The notes under the pieces are model-generated. The model was not told the origin of the DNA. It did no database searches and was given only the letters and a program-made list of their open reading frames with translations. 64,000 nucleotides of DNA from Diphasiastrum complanatum (lineage: Eukaryota; Streptophyta; Lycopodiopsida; Lycopodiales; Lycopodiaceae): contig CM055095.1 of assembly GCA_029204225.1 (NCBI GenBank), positions 34,869,078-34,933,077 of the forward strand, written 5' to 3'. Position numbers and translations under genes: made by a program. Position 1 is the first letter of the stretch; every line of letters starts with the position of its first letter. Positions 1 through 10,871 of this stretch are shown here, piece by piece.

Positions 1-1878
1 TTGAGGTCATAAGCTGTTGCATATGCAAACAATAGACGTAGGGACGAATGTTTGACAATAGAAGAGAAGGTTTCAGAATAGTCAATACCGTATCTCTGAG
101 AGAAATCCTTCGCTACTAGTCTTGCCTTGTATTTCGTCACACTCCCGTTTGGTCCATATTTGAGTTTGAAAATCCATTTGCGTTTGACAGTCTTGCGCTT
201 ATGAGGTAATGGCTCCAACATCCATACCTGGTTCTTCCTCATGGACTCCATCTCTTTGTTCATGGCTTGGATCCATTTGTCCTTTTTTGGACCTTCAATC
301 ACCTCCTCGAATGTCTGTGGTTTGCGACTGAACCCGCAGAATTCTTTTGATGTGAAAGCTGAGCTGCCTAACACAAATCTTGCTGGCGCTCTTTGTGGTC
401 TCGTCGACCTTCTGGGAGATCCTCTCGGAACAGCTATGCCTTTGCACTTGTCTGCTCTGCTCGGTCCGGAACCATCTTGGTTTACGAGAACTGCGACGGC
501 AGGTTGCCTCTCGAATCTTTTTTCATCTAATTCGTCGTGCGAATGGGAGACGACTCAAAAATCTTCGTTTTCGTGTTCGTCCTCTGCTCCCTCTGACGTT
601 GGCGGCAGGTCATAGTACTATCTATCCAGAACTTCATAGCTAACAGGGTTTTTGTTGGCCATTGTCCTGCTCTCGTCGAATTTGACACCCCTCACTGTTT
701 TCATAGTGTTCGTGTCTGGCATGTAGATCCTGTAGTATGACGAATTATTGTCATAACCTACCAGAAATCCTCGCTCGGCTTTCTCATCAAGCTTCTTGCA
801 AAGCTTATCAGGAATATGTGCATATGTTGCACAACCAAATATTCTGACATGAGACAGGTTGGGCCTTCTACCCCACCATAAGCTCATGTGGTGTCGTGTG
901 AGAAACACCAGATTTATTTGTCCTGTTCTGGATGTATGCGGCTGTAGATACTGCTTCAGCCCACAGTGCCCTTGGAGCTTTCGAATAGGCCATCATGCAT
1001 CTGGCTGCTTCCATTAGGGTCCTGTTCTTTCGTTCAGCAACACCATTGTGCTGCGGTGTGTAGGCTGCAGTTCTTCTGTGAATAATGCCACGATCATTGC
1101 AGAAGTCAATGAAGCGATTCGAGATATATTCGCCACCTCAATTTGTTCTGATCTGCTTCACCTTGCCGCCTGTGCATCTCTCAGTCCAATTCACATATTC
1201 TGTGAATTTATTGAGTGCTTCAGATTTATTCTGAATAAAATACACTATGGAAAACTTACTATAATCATCAATGAAGGTTATATAGTAGTTTGAACCTCCT
1301 ACTGAGATCACGTTGAATGGACCGCAGATGTCAGAGTGCACCAGCTCCAGAATCTTTGTCGTTCTGTAGGAGTCTTTGACGAATGGTGTGCATGACATCT
1401 TGCCTTTCAAACATGCATCACAGGTGGCCAAATTGGTTGCATTCGAGATGCCGACCCTTGTTATTGATCTATAATGACTTGCTTGGTAGAGTGCCACTGA
1501 GTTCAAGTGGTAGAGTCTTATGTGCCACAGAGTGTCTGGCGAGTCGTCATGAGTCTGATGCACTTGATCTGCAAGTAGGCGTACCTTCAGATGATATAGG
1601 TTCTCTTTCCACCTGCCTTGAGCGATGAGAGTGCTGGTGCTGACATCAATCACGTTGCATGCTTCATTAGAAAACGTCACACGCATTCCTGCATCTGCTA
1701 TTCTTGCTACAGAGAGCAACCCTTGTCGCAGATTTGGCACGAATAGAACGTCTTTGAGTTGTCTGTCTCTACTGTTGGTGTTGAGCCAGAGTGAACCAAT
1801 ATCGTTCACTTGATGTCTAGATCCATCTCCAAGAACTATGAATCTTGAGGGATCTGCACTTCTGAAATCAGGATTCAT
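1..1878 (-). pseudogene. Cop1 integrase and start of reverse transcriptase (broken)
   Basis: The minus-strand reading gives a pre-integrase His/Cys zinc site (HIRLYHLN then CDACLKGK), integrase core start LVHSDICGPF, and FIDDYSKFS. The usual second catalytic block RTDNGGEY reads as RTN, stop, GGEY, so an Asp is lost beside a nonsense codon. Downstream, 618-908 encodes the integrase tail (PNLSHVRIFGC, FLVGYDNNSSYYRIY). Positions 1-240 encode RT N-terminal motifs such as ARLVAKDFSQRYGIDYSETF before the window edge. The family integrates cDNA and copies RNA to DNA. Several stops separate the domains, so no single protein is made. Confidence 0.82.
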
Positions 1879-2844
1879 CTTGATGTCACGAAGTGCGAGG
1901 TGGCTCCTGAATCCAGGATCACCTCGTGTGTGTCAAACGTTGATGCTGCACACACATCTTCACAGATGTAGGCGATCGAACAATTTTTGTTCGTTCTTTC
2001 TTTGCCCATCTTCGAGCTCTCAGACTCCTCGACATAGGAAAAACTATTATCGTTCTCCTGTCTCTTCTGTGCTGATCTGTTTCTTGGGTTCTGGCGGCAA
2101 TCCATGGCTGCATGACCTTCTTATGGCAATGGATACACCCAATCTTGGGATTGAGCCAGTAGGTATCACTGTATGCTTGTCTCTTCTACATCTCGTGCAG
2201 GTCTTCTTGTCGGCATCTTGTCGTTTTGACCTCCCTTTGGTCTTCCAGTTGCTTTTGCTGGTCCCCTCTGCTTGCTGGTCATGATCCTGCCTTTGATTCG
2301 ACTCCCTCTTAGGCTTGAATTGTTTCTTTGATTTTTCTTTGTTGTCGTAGAGTGCCTGGTCAGAACCATCTTTGTGATCAAGATGCTCTCTGACCTCGAC
2401 TTTCTCTCGAATTTTGACAATCGCCTTTTCGAGGTTCATGGTAGGATCTTTCACGAGTAGGGTTCGTGTCGTCTGGAAAGATCTGGGTAAGTCTCTCAAC
2501 AAATATGTGAGCTGCTTCTCAGCTGATACTGCATTCTCTGCTCCTGAGTTGTGTAGTGATAGAAACAGATCCTTCATCTTTCTCACGAAAGAGGTGAGGT
2601 CTTTTCCATCCCATTGCAGATTCGTCAGCTGATCTTCTAGCATCATAATCTGACTTCTTGATTTCGTCTGAATTTTTGTGAGCAATGCATCCCACATCTC
2701 CTTAGCTTTGGAAAGTGTAGCCAGGTCAAGTGTAAGGCTATCTTCGATAGAAGATGATAGCAAGGCTACTGCCTTGTCGTTTTTCTTCCTCCATTCACGT
2801 AGCTCCTTGCCTGTTGTCGTAGGCATTTCTTCTGTGCCATCCAC
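1875..2844 (-). pseudogene. Cop1 gag and aspartic protease
   Basis: The reading beginning at 2844 (MDGTEEMPTTTGKELREW) matches Copia gag of the UBN2 type: a helical region with alternating charged residues, including AKEMWDALLTKIQTKSRSQI and LTYLLRDLPRSFQTT. A basic, Lys/Gln-rich tail (KKQFKPKRESNQRQ) follows and would bind RNA. The zinc-knuckle region is degraded (CTRCRRDKH). A frame change then leads to the protease at 1875-2105, whose active-site motif DSGATSHF is intact. Gag packages RNA and the protease cleaves the polyprotein. The frame change between them makes this copy non-functional. Confidence 0.78.
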
Positions 2845-3115
2845 CTAGGGGAAGAGTCCTTCGCCCTTGAGTATCAAAGATGTCTTAACTTTTCAGGCTA
2901 GAAAGTTAGATCCTGAAGAATTAAGTATAGTGCAGATCTTGTTTAGCATGCTGCTGATTGAAGCCATTGCTTCTTGAAGTCTGTTTTTCTTGTCGTTTGG
3001 TTGATTGTCTAAATGCTTGGCCTCCTGGATCTGCTAGCTTCTTGGCTATGTCAAAATATGACAGGGTGGCTTTGATACCATTGTTCGGAGTCGAGCGGTA
3101 ACCTGCACCAAAAGA
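2845..3115 (-). other. Cop1 5' leader
   Basis: Untranslated leader between the primer site and the gag start. It holds a second, mutated primer-like string (complement of TGGTATCAAAGCC) at 3069-3081, about 45 bases from the adjacent primer site. No coding signal seen. Confidence 0.5.
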
Positions 3116-3127
3116 GCTCTGATACCA
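3116..3127 (-). promoter_or_regulatory. Cop1 primer-binding site (initiator tRNA-Met type)
   Basis: The minus strand reads TGGTATCAGAGC directly after the LTR end, the standard plant Copia primer site complementary to initiator tRNA-Met. Confidence 0.85.
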
Positions 3128-3522
3128 TGTGAGAAAATATGAATCACTAAGATCCAATATGTCCGTTTAATCTTTAATTATGAAGGACAACACAATTAAC
3201 ACCATTGACAATGTAGAAAATCACATCAACTACACAAAAGTGATGTAAACTCAATAAGATCTTGATAAAACATCAAATATATGATAAAATGAAGTTACTT
3301 CCATACAATAATAGTACCCTACTGTATTTCACGTGTGGATCCAAAAATAACAAAATATGAGCATTCTACACACAAGATTGCAAGACATCATCAAGATAGT
3401 GCACCAATGGATAGATGAACCCAAGATTAACATAATTTGTGCAACGTTTCATGACGTAGTTGTAAAGATTTATCATCATTTAATCGTTCTGTTGCTGCTA
3501 TGAGTAAAGATGAGATTAAAAA

Positions 3523-4180
3523 TTAAATCGGCATGACAACATTTTGACCATAAACTAGTTGAAAGGGTGTTTGATTTGTACTATTTTTGTACGCGGTTCT
3601 GAATGCCCATAATGCTGCATACAGTTTATGTTTCCAATCAGACCGACTCGCTTCAACTGTCTTTGTCATAATAGTGCAGAGAATCTTATTGGAAGATTCA
3701 GCTTGGCCATTCCCTCTAGGATAGTAAGGAGTACTAAATTTGTGTATAACAAAAAAATCTTCCAGTAAACACTTTATTGTTTGATTAACAAAGTGTGTAC
3801 CCTGGTCACTGACAATCTTGATCAGACATTCACATTTGATTATAATATCTTCATAGAGAAACTTGGCCGTAGATTTTGCATCAGCAACTTTGATAGCTTT
3901 TGCTTCAACCCACTTGGTCATATAATCAGTTGCTACGATAATGTATCAGGCCTAAGATGCTCGCGCGACAGGATGAATAGGACCAACATAATTCAGTCCC
4001 CATTTTTCAAACGGTGCTTGCGATAAAACCAGATGCAAGGGTTCATAGTTCTGTCTAGTAGGCCGTCGTGCTCGCTGGCAAACATCACATGTCTGAATAT
4101 AATTTTCTCTGTCTTTATGAAGCGTAGGCCACCAACAACCTGATTGCAAAAGTTTGCGAACAGTAATATCTGTAGAGAAA
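3523..4180 (-). pseudogene. Gyp1 integrase (C-terminal part)
   Basis: Contains the Gypsy integrase zinc-binding region (GCWWPTLHKDRENYIQTCDVC) and the core with SDQGTHF (second catalytic Asp) and GNGQAESSNK (catalytic Glu). The first catalytic block, normally W-G-x-D-F-V-G-P, reads WGLNYVGP, so the first Asp is Asn. With the core split into two readings near 3930-3950, the enzyme is inactive. The reading ends at 3523 in LVYGQNVVMPI, a normal Gypsy integrase motif, so the tail of the domain is cut off. Confidence 0.82.
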
Positions 4181-5001
4181 TGTTCAAAAAGTACAAAAAG
4201 GACCAAGAGTGGATCCTAGTCTGATCTTCACGAGGGATTGGTTGTCAGATTACTTGATCTATCAATCTACTTGAGATTAAGATCAATCTAGATCAATTCT
4301 AGACACAAAATCCTAACAAGAACAATCATTAATTGAAGGTAGGTGTACTTTCTGGTTTCCCACGTGTGAAACCATGTCTGAGTACAGACTCCAACCTGAA
4401 AATCAAGTACACATTGATAGCACCTCAAAACAATCAAAACAAATGTAGACAAATGGAGAAATCACTCAAAATTGCTTCCAAAACCAAGATTGGTGTCTCA
4501 CATTGATTATGGCCAAATAAGCCTCTATATATACATTTTTGGAGCTCGAGGTACTGATCATGCATCAGATCTCACACGTGTGAGGATGCCTTGTCACCAT
4601 CATGAAATTTGACACTTGGATCAAAACTTTCCATTTTGGGCATTTTTGGTCTATTTTCCTACTATATGGAGATTTTCATGGAAATCTTCTAGAAGCAAAA
4701 ACTCGTCTACTTCAGCTATTTCCACACGTGTGAGCTGTCCTCTACACATGGGATGTGACACCTATTCAAAATATTTGGCTCATGCAATCATTAGATTGGT
4801 GCCATGTGTCATATCTCTAGAAAACTAGTTTTTGGCTATTTTAGCCACTAGAACTTGAATTAAAACATATGTACAACATATATGATTATGGTACATGAAA
4901 AGTACACTAGTTTCACACGTGGGAACAGGCTCCACACAAGTGTGTCTATCCTATATACAAGATTTTTGGCCTCTACCAAGCTTATTTTTGCATTTTTCAC
5001 A
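4181..5001 (-). repeat. Cop2a 3' LTR
   Basis: 821 bp, starting TGTTCAAAAAGTAC on the plus strand and ending TTTTTCACA. It carries two exact CACACGTGTG palindromes (4573-4582, 4723-4732) and further CACGTG-type variants near 4361 and 4915. A TATA box reads TATATATAG on the minus strand near 4524-4533. Indels and substitutions separate it from its 787-bp partner. Confidence 0.9.
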
Positions 5002-5016
5002 CTCCTCATAAAAAAT

Positions 5017-6580
5017 CTAGCTTAGTAAATCTAGCATAGATCTATCTATAACTCCAAGAGCCAATCTTAATTTTATAAATGGATCTTTAGGAAATGCCTT
5101 GGTGAGTATATCAGCAATGCAATCTGATGATGAAACATGAATAAGCTTGATCTCCTTTGCTTGCACTTTCTCCCTCACGAAATGATGTGCAATCTCGATG
5201 TGCTTTGTTCGAGCATGGAAGACTGGATTGTTTGCAAGTTGTCGAGCTGCTTGATTATCACAATATATGCATGGAATGTCTTCATCCTTGATCACATGTA
5301 GCTCCTCCAAAAGCCTTTTAAGCCAAAGAACCTCCTTTGTTGTTGTTGTCATATCTTTATATTCGGATTCTGTTGATGAAAGAGAGATGGTATCTTGCTT
5401 TTTGGAAAGCCAAGATAATACTCCTCCACATAAGAATGTAGCAAATGCACTTATGGATCTTCTATCCATCTTGTCACCTACAAAACTTGAGTATGAATAT
5501 GCTCTCAAACAAATATTAGTCCTTTTATAAACTATGCCAAAGTCTTTTGTAGCCGAGATGTACCTTAACACCCATTTTGCTCCTTTCCAATGACATATTA
5601 ATGGACTTTGCATGTATTGACTCAAATTGCCAACACAAAAACTAAGATTTGGTCTAGTGATGGTTAAGTATATCAAGGAACCAATAAGCATTCTATAGGT
5701 AGTGATGTCCTCAAAGGATGCTTCATCACTTTCCTTAGAAACTTTTACACTTAGTTCCATAGGAGTTTCAACTCCTTTACAATCAATCATGCCAAATCTT
5801 GCTAAGATTGATATAACATACTTAGATTGACATATGAAGGTAAAATCATTACTTCTAGTGACTTCTATTCCAAGTATAACTTTAGGAAGTCCTAGATCTA
5901 CCATCTTAAATTCACTAGACAAGGAAACTTTTACATTCTTGATGCCATCTAGATAATTTCCTATGAGTATAATTTCATCAAAATTTAAAACTAAGAAAAT
6001 GATCTTTCCATTATTACATTTGTAGTACAATGATGGTTCATAAGAAATTACAACAAATCCAATGGAAATAAGATAGGAATGCAACCTAGAGTAGCATGCT
6101 CTTGGTGCTTGCTTGAGTCCATAAAGACTCTTCTACAAGAGACACACCTTGTCTTCTTCTCCATCTTTGATGAAGCCCTCGGGTTGGCACATGTAGATTT
6201 ACTCTTCCAAGAATCCATTGAAGAAAGCATTTGTTACATCAAGTTGGAAGAGCTCCCATTTGAAAGAAGTTGCAAGACCTATGATTAATCTAATGGTCAC
6301 AAGCTTTCCAACAGGTGCAAAGGTTTCATCATAATCTATGCCTTTGACTTGCAAAAAACCTTTTGCTACAAGTCTAGCTTTGTACTTATGAATGGAACCA
6401 TCTTGATTATATTCAATCTATATATCCATTTACAAGTAAGAGGCTTCTTTCCATAAGGTAAATCAACAAGTTTCCAAGTTTGATTTTCCATCAATGCATC
6501 AAACTCTACTTACATAGCTTTCCTCCAATATTGAGATTTATTTGCTTCCTCAAAACTAGTTGGTTCTTCAAGCATAGTAG
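5017..6580 (-). pseudogene. Cop2a reverse transcriptase and RNase H (catalytic site altered)
   Basis: RT N-terminal motifs lie at 6090-6580 in broken frames. A 355-codon open stretch (5017-6084) covers the RT palm, thumb and RNase H to the C-terminus. RNase H motifs are visible: DTISLSSTESEYKDM, IYCDNQAARQLANNP, TKHIEIAHHFVREKVQAKEI and SDCIADILTKAFP. The palm motif that is normally YVDD reads NFDE (5974-5985), so the second catalytic Asp is Glu and the Tyr-Val are changed. Cop2b carries the same change, so it predates the split of the two copies. Activity is unlikely. Confidence 0.85.
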
Positions 6581-8329
6581 TCAAGAAAGTATAAGAGTTA
6601 AGTATTTGAGAATCTTCCCATTGTCACTATAAGTGAGCCTTGATGGCTCAATCCTTGTCCTTGTTGATCTTCTTGGCACCCTTGGACTTGGAGTAGATTC
6701 CACTTGGTATTCATCTTTATGAAGCTCCTCCTCGGCCATAGCATGATCTTTGACAGGTTGAGTGTTGTTGGAAGTCACCTTTCCTTTGGCTTGGAGAAAT
6801 TCATCAAAAAGTACATCTCTACTAGCAACAACCTTTTTTGTAATAGGATCATATATCCTATAAGCTTTCTTACTTTCACTATAACCAACAAAGATGCCTT
6901 TGAAAGAAGTGGCATCTTCCTTTTTCCTTGTTTCTAAAGGAATATGTACATAACAAGTACATCCAAAAACTTTCAAATCACTAAGATTTGGCTTTTTGCC
7001 AAACAGTACTTCATAAGGTGTAAGTCCTTTAATGGCACTATTAGTCATTCTATTATAAAGAAAGTTTGCACATAAAATAGCTTCTCCCCAAAATGAAATA
7101 GGAAGAGATGCATCTAATCTCATAGCTTTAGCACACTCACATAGTGTCCTATTCTTTCTTTCAGCTACTCCATTTTGTTGTGGAGTATATTTACAAGTAA
7201 ACTCTCTCTTTATGCCATTAGTTTCACAAAACTCTTTCATCCTATTGGAGATGTACTCCCCTCCATTATCACTTCTTAATACTTTCAAGCTAGTATTAAG
7301 TTGCTTTTCCACAAGAGTTTTGAACTTTACAAAGGACTCAAAAACTTCACTTTTCTTAGACAAGAGATAAACCCAAGAGTATCTTGATTTATCATTAATA
7401 AAAGTCACATACATAAGAGCTCCACCATTTGATTCATGTGAAAATGAATGAACATCCGAGTGTACAAGGTCAAGAGGAGAGTTAGATCTTATCGAAGATC
7501 TCTTGAAAGGAAACTTATGAGATTTGGAGAGTCCACAAGCTTCACAAAGCTTGCCACACTTGGATATGGTTTTGGGAAGTCCTCTTGCTAGCTCCTTTGT
7601 CACCATGGCCTCCATAGCTTTGTAGTTAGGATGGCCTAACCTTTTGTGCCATAATTCCACTTGAGTGAGCTCCTCCCTTGCCATGTTCACACTTCCAACC
7701 ATCACATTAGCACCCAATTTGGATAACCTCCCTTGCTTGAAACCACTAGCAATACATTTTTCATCTTTCAAGATAGAACATGCTCCATGCTTGAAATATA
7801 CATCTAATCCACTATCCATAAGTTGTCCTACACTCAACAAGTTCTTTGTAATTGAAGGTACATAAAGAACATTGTCTAGATCTACTTTTTTAGATGATCC
7901 TAGACATAAAGGAATGGATCCAACACCTACAATCTCACATTCTTGATCACTTGTAGTGAAGATAAATCTCTTAGAACTATTGTAAGAAAGTAGATTAGAA
8001 AAGTAGTCTTTTTGGTGAGTCATGTGAGAGCTTGCCCCACTATCAATCCACCAAGTGTCTTGATTAGATGTTTGCGGTGAGGATACCATCAAAGATAGAT
8101 TGCCTTCTTCCTCCTCCTCAAGCACAAGATTGCCTTGATTGTCCTTCTCTTGGGCATTCTTCTTCTTGTAGCACTCGGATGCAAAATGTCTCTTTTTTCC
8201 ACAAAAGAAACACTTTAGCTTCTTCTTGTCCTTCTTGCTCTTGCCTTTGGAACTTGATGCTCCATCTTTGTTCTCCATCTCCATGTCTTGAGTCTTCTTG
8301 GATGGAAACTTCTTCTTCTTGCCTTTCAA
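6581..8329 (-). pseudogene. Cop2a zinc knuckle, protease, integrase
   Basis: A 582-codon open stretch without the normal gag N-terminus. Order: Lys-rich segment, zinc knuckle CFFCGKKRHFASEC (CX2CX4HX4C), acidic linker, protease active site WWIDSGASSHMT, pre-integrase domain (LWHKRLGHPNYKAM, CEACGLSK), integrase core (LVHSDVHSF, LRSDNGGEYIS, QQNGVAERKN) with D, D and E present, and integrase tail FGCTCYVHIP. It ends at 6581 because about 11 bases present in Cop2b are missing near 6620, shifting the frame before RT. Protease and integrase could fold, but there is no Gag to carry them. Confidence 0.85.
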
Positions 8330-8340
8330 AGAAAAGCTAG

Positions 8341-8655
8341 CTTTTACATCTAATCCAAGAACTAATCAAGGGATTAGATTCACTATAGAAAATGCTTGAT
8401 TTTGCATCAAAAATCACTCAAATTGGGTTTGTGAGTCAAATTCTACAATTTTTTGAGATTTCTTAGTCAAAACCGGAGCTGTACGGCCTCACATGTGTGA
8501 AAAGGGTTCCTACAGCCCACAACAAGATTTGGACCAAAATTTTTGAGGATAGCTATCAAATCCAACTCGCTACACAGATTAATTTCCAAAAAACTGCTAA
8601 TTTTAGCTTTGATTTGGATTAACTTTATCAATTTCAACAAAACCTCTTGTACTAG
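8341..8655 (-). other. Cop2a 5' leader with deletion junction
   Basis: Leader between the primer site and the truncated gag. It contains a CACATGTGTG variant plus GTACGGCC (near 8493-8512), equivalent to the CACACGTGTGAGGCCGTAC block of Cop2b at 49484-49502. The gag deletion joins leader to knuckle region around 8340-8350. Confidence 0.7.
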
Positions 8656-8667
8656 GCTCTGATACCA
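8656..8667 (-). promoter_or_regulatory. Cop2a primer-binding site (tRNA-iMet)
   Basis: Minus strand TGGTATCAGAGC, zero bases from the 5' LTR. Confidence 0.88.
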
Positions 8668-9454
8668 TGTGCAAAAAGTACAAAAAGGACCAAGAGTGGA
8701 TCATAGTCTGATCCTCAAGAGGGATTGGTTGTCAGATTACTTGATCTATCAATCTACTTGACACAAAATCCTAACAAGAACAATCATTCATTGAAGGTAG
8801 GTGTACTTTCTGGTTTCCCACGTGTGAAACCCTGTCTGAGTACGAACTCCAACCTGAAAATCAAGTACACATTGATAGCACCTCAAAACAATCAAAACAA
8901 ATGTAGACAAATGGAGAAATCACTCAAAATTGCTTCCAAAACCAAGATTGGTGTCTCACATTGATTATGGCCAAATAAGCCTCTATATATACATTTTTGG
9001 AGCTCGAGGTACTGATCATGCATCAAATACGTGTGAGGATGCCTTGTCACCATCATGCAATTTGACACTTGGATTAAAACTTTCCATTTTGGACATTTTT
9101 GGTCTATTTTCCTACTATATGGAGATCTTCATGGAAATCTTCTAGAAGCAAAAACTCGCCTACTTCAGCTATTTCCACACGTGTGAGCTGTCCTCTACAC
9201 ATGGGATGTGACACCTATTCAAAATATTTGGCTCACGCAATCATTAGATTGGTGCCATGTGTCATATCTCTAGAAAACCAGTTTTTGGAAATTTTAGCCA
9301 CTAGAACTTGAATTAAAACATATGTACAACATATACGATTATGGTACATGAAAAGTACACTAGTTTCACACGTGGGAACAGGCTCCACACATGTGTGTCT
9401 ATCCTATATACAAGATTTTTGGCCTCTACCAAGCTTATTTTTGCATTTTTCACA
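8668..9454 (-). repeat. Cop2a 5' LTR
   Basis: 787 bp, TGTGCAAAAAG...TTTTTCACA on the plus strand, directly next to the primer site. It has one exact CACACGTGTG (9176-9185) and the same TATA box near 8982-8991. One of the decamers of the partner LTR has been lost around 9026. Confidence 0.9.
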
Positions 9455-9574
9455 AAAAATGTCCTCCGCCCATGCCATCATGTGAAAACATGATTAAATC
9501 TGGGATTCCATGCGGTAAAACACATCTACGTAGAATATTGTCTAATCCACGAGGATACAATTGTCCTACAACCA

Positions 9575-10871
9575 ATTAATAAAGTTGAGACTTATGAATC
9601 AATTGTCTCTTATGTACTTTTGTCAAAGAGTCATTCGGTTGTCCGAGCATCAGGTACTCAACAATATCCGCTGCCCACTCAGGTACTGCTTCTACATAGA
9701 ACAATGCAACATCTGGTAATTCATCATCCACTTCAGTATTAACTGGTGCAGATTCGATTCGCGAAACGTGATCAGCTAGATAATGTTGCTTTCCCTTTCG
9801 AACTGCAATTCGAAAGTCAAATTCAGTCAATAATAGTAACCATCTGGCAATACGTCTAGTATTGCATGTCTTGTTTACCAAGTAAAGTAACGACCAGTGA
9901 TCTGTATAAAATGCAAAGTGCGTTTTCATGAGGTAGTGACGAAATTTCCGAACAGAAAAAAATCATGGCTAACGCCTCACGTTCTGTTGTTGAATAATTC
10001 TTCTCCCCATCTGTAAGCTGTTTGCTTGCAAATCGTATAGGATAGTCCTTCTTATAATCACGTAGCTGCGTCAAAACTGATTCAATAGCGTACTTCGAGA
10101 CATCTGTGTGAACATGAAATTCAATCGTCCAATATGAAAAGCGCAGTATTGGTGCTGAAGTTAATGCTTTTTTTAATTTTTCAAAGGCTTCTAATGCCTC
10201 TACTGTCCAAATAGGAACAATAGTTAGGTTGTATATAGGTCTTGCTAAATCCGCAAAGAAGATAATAAAAATTCGATAGTAGTTCACATAACCCATAAAC
10301 ACAAACTCCACGAATTGTTGTTGGCAGTGGCAATTCCACAATAATCTTGATTTTAGAATAATCTGTGGCAACGTCTCGATATCACATGCCCAAGCACAAC
10401 TGAAACCCATATTTGGCAATTTTCTGGATTTAGAGAAATTTGATATTTGCGACATCTTTCAAATACTTTCTCTAATCGATCCAGGTGGTTTGTATATGTA
10501 CTATGGACTCCCAGGTCATCCAAGTAAATTTCAAGAAATTTCAGCAAATAATCTTTAAAAGCAAATTGCATTACTCTGTGAACGAACTTGGTGCATTACA
10601 GAGTCCAAACGACATTACTTTGTAAGCATAGGTGCCCCATTCTGTTGCAAAAGCCATTTGTGGCGATCGACAGGTGCAATGTTAACCTGGTTGTAACCAC
10701 TAGATCCATCCAGGAAACTATAAGCTTCCGCTCCAGCTAGGCGATCCAAAATGCTTTCAGTAAAAGGTAACGAAAAGTGATCCTTCTGCGTCACTTTGTT
10801 CAAAGCCTTGAGATTCACACAAATTCTCAATTTCCCATTCTTCTTGGAAGCAATGACAATCGGTGAGAACC
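9575..10871 (-). pseudogene. Gyp1 reverse transcriptase and RNase H
   Basis: Starts abruptly near 10871 in the RT fingers. It reads RICVNLKALNKVTQKDHFSL and SFLDGSSGYNQV, then after a frame change EIYLDDLGVHS, which keeps the YLDD catalytic motif. RNase H follows: FHVHTDVSKYAIESVLTQ, KNYSTTEREALAMI, and FAFYTDHWSLLYL at 9856-9929. It ends with RKGKQHYLADHVSRIES, the usual join to the integrase linker. The KDHFSLPF and FLDG-SGYNQ wording resembles the Athila/Tat side of Gypsy rather than chromoviruses. Multiple frame changes make it a pseudogene. Confidence 0.82.

Larger units (their letters stand above)
1..3440 (-). mobile_element. Cop1: truncated Ty1/Copia retrotransposon
   Basis: Read on the minus strand the order is LTR remnant, primer site, gag, protease, integrase and the start of RT, which is the Copia order. 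The left window edge cuts it inside RT. The LTR remnant (3128 to about 3440) is a diverged relative of the LTRs at 40898-41546 and 57021-57666, sharing a CCCTACT-TATTTCAC block and a 'gtgcaccaatg' block. It stops near 3430-3440, before the Gypsy integrase begins at 3523. The frame is broken at several places, so this is an inactive copy. Confidence 0.85.
4181..9454 (-). mobile_element. Cop2a: nested Copia with two LTRs and gag deletion
   Basis: Complete insertion on the minus strand: 3' LTR 4181-5001, internal 5002-8667, 5' LTR 8668-9454. LTR ends are TGTG...CACA and the primer site abuts the 5' LTR. It is the same family as Cop2b (48887-54523), which has a longer internal region (about 4.56 kb against 3.67 kb). 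The missing ~0.9 kb lies between the leader and the zinc knuckle (junction near 8340) and removes the gag start and its N-terminal domain. It therefore cannot make its own Gag. Confidence 0.92.
3523..10871 (-). mobile_element. Gyp1: Ty3/Gypsy fragment split by a nested Copia
   Basis: Minus-strand Gypsy pol in two pieces, 9455-10871 (RT, RNase H) and 3523-4180 (integrase). Between them sits the complete two-LTR Copia Cop2a. The flanks of Cop2a are AGAAA (4176-4180) and AAAAA (9455-9459), a 5-bp target duplication with one change, and the integrase zinc-binding region reads through once the insertion is ignored. Gag, protease and both Gypsy LTRs are missing, so it was truncated at both ends. 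Confidence 0.85.

Noticed and set aside
3069-3081. Second primer-like string in the Cop1 leader.
   Set aside because: Reads TGGTATCAAAGCC with a mismatch and is not next to an LTR end; the site at 3116-3127 is.
5267-5530. Plus-strand frame opposite Cop2a RNase H, seen again in mirror form at 53348-53611, 46075-46491 and nearby.
   Set aside because: Repeated antisense frames come from conserved RNase H coding sequence, not from an independent gene.
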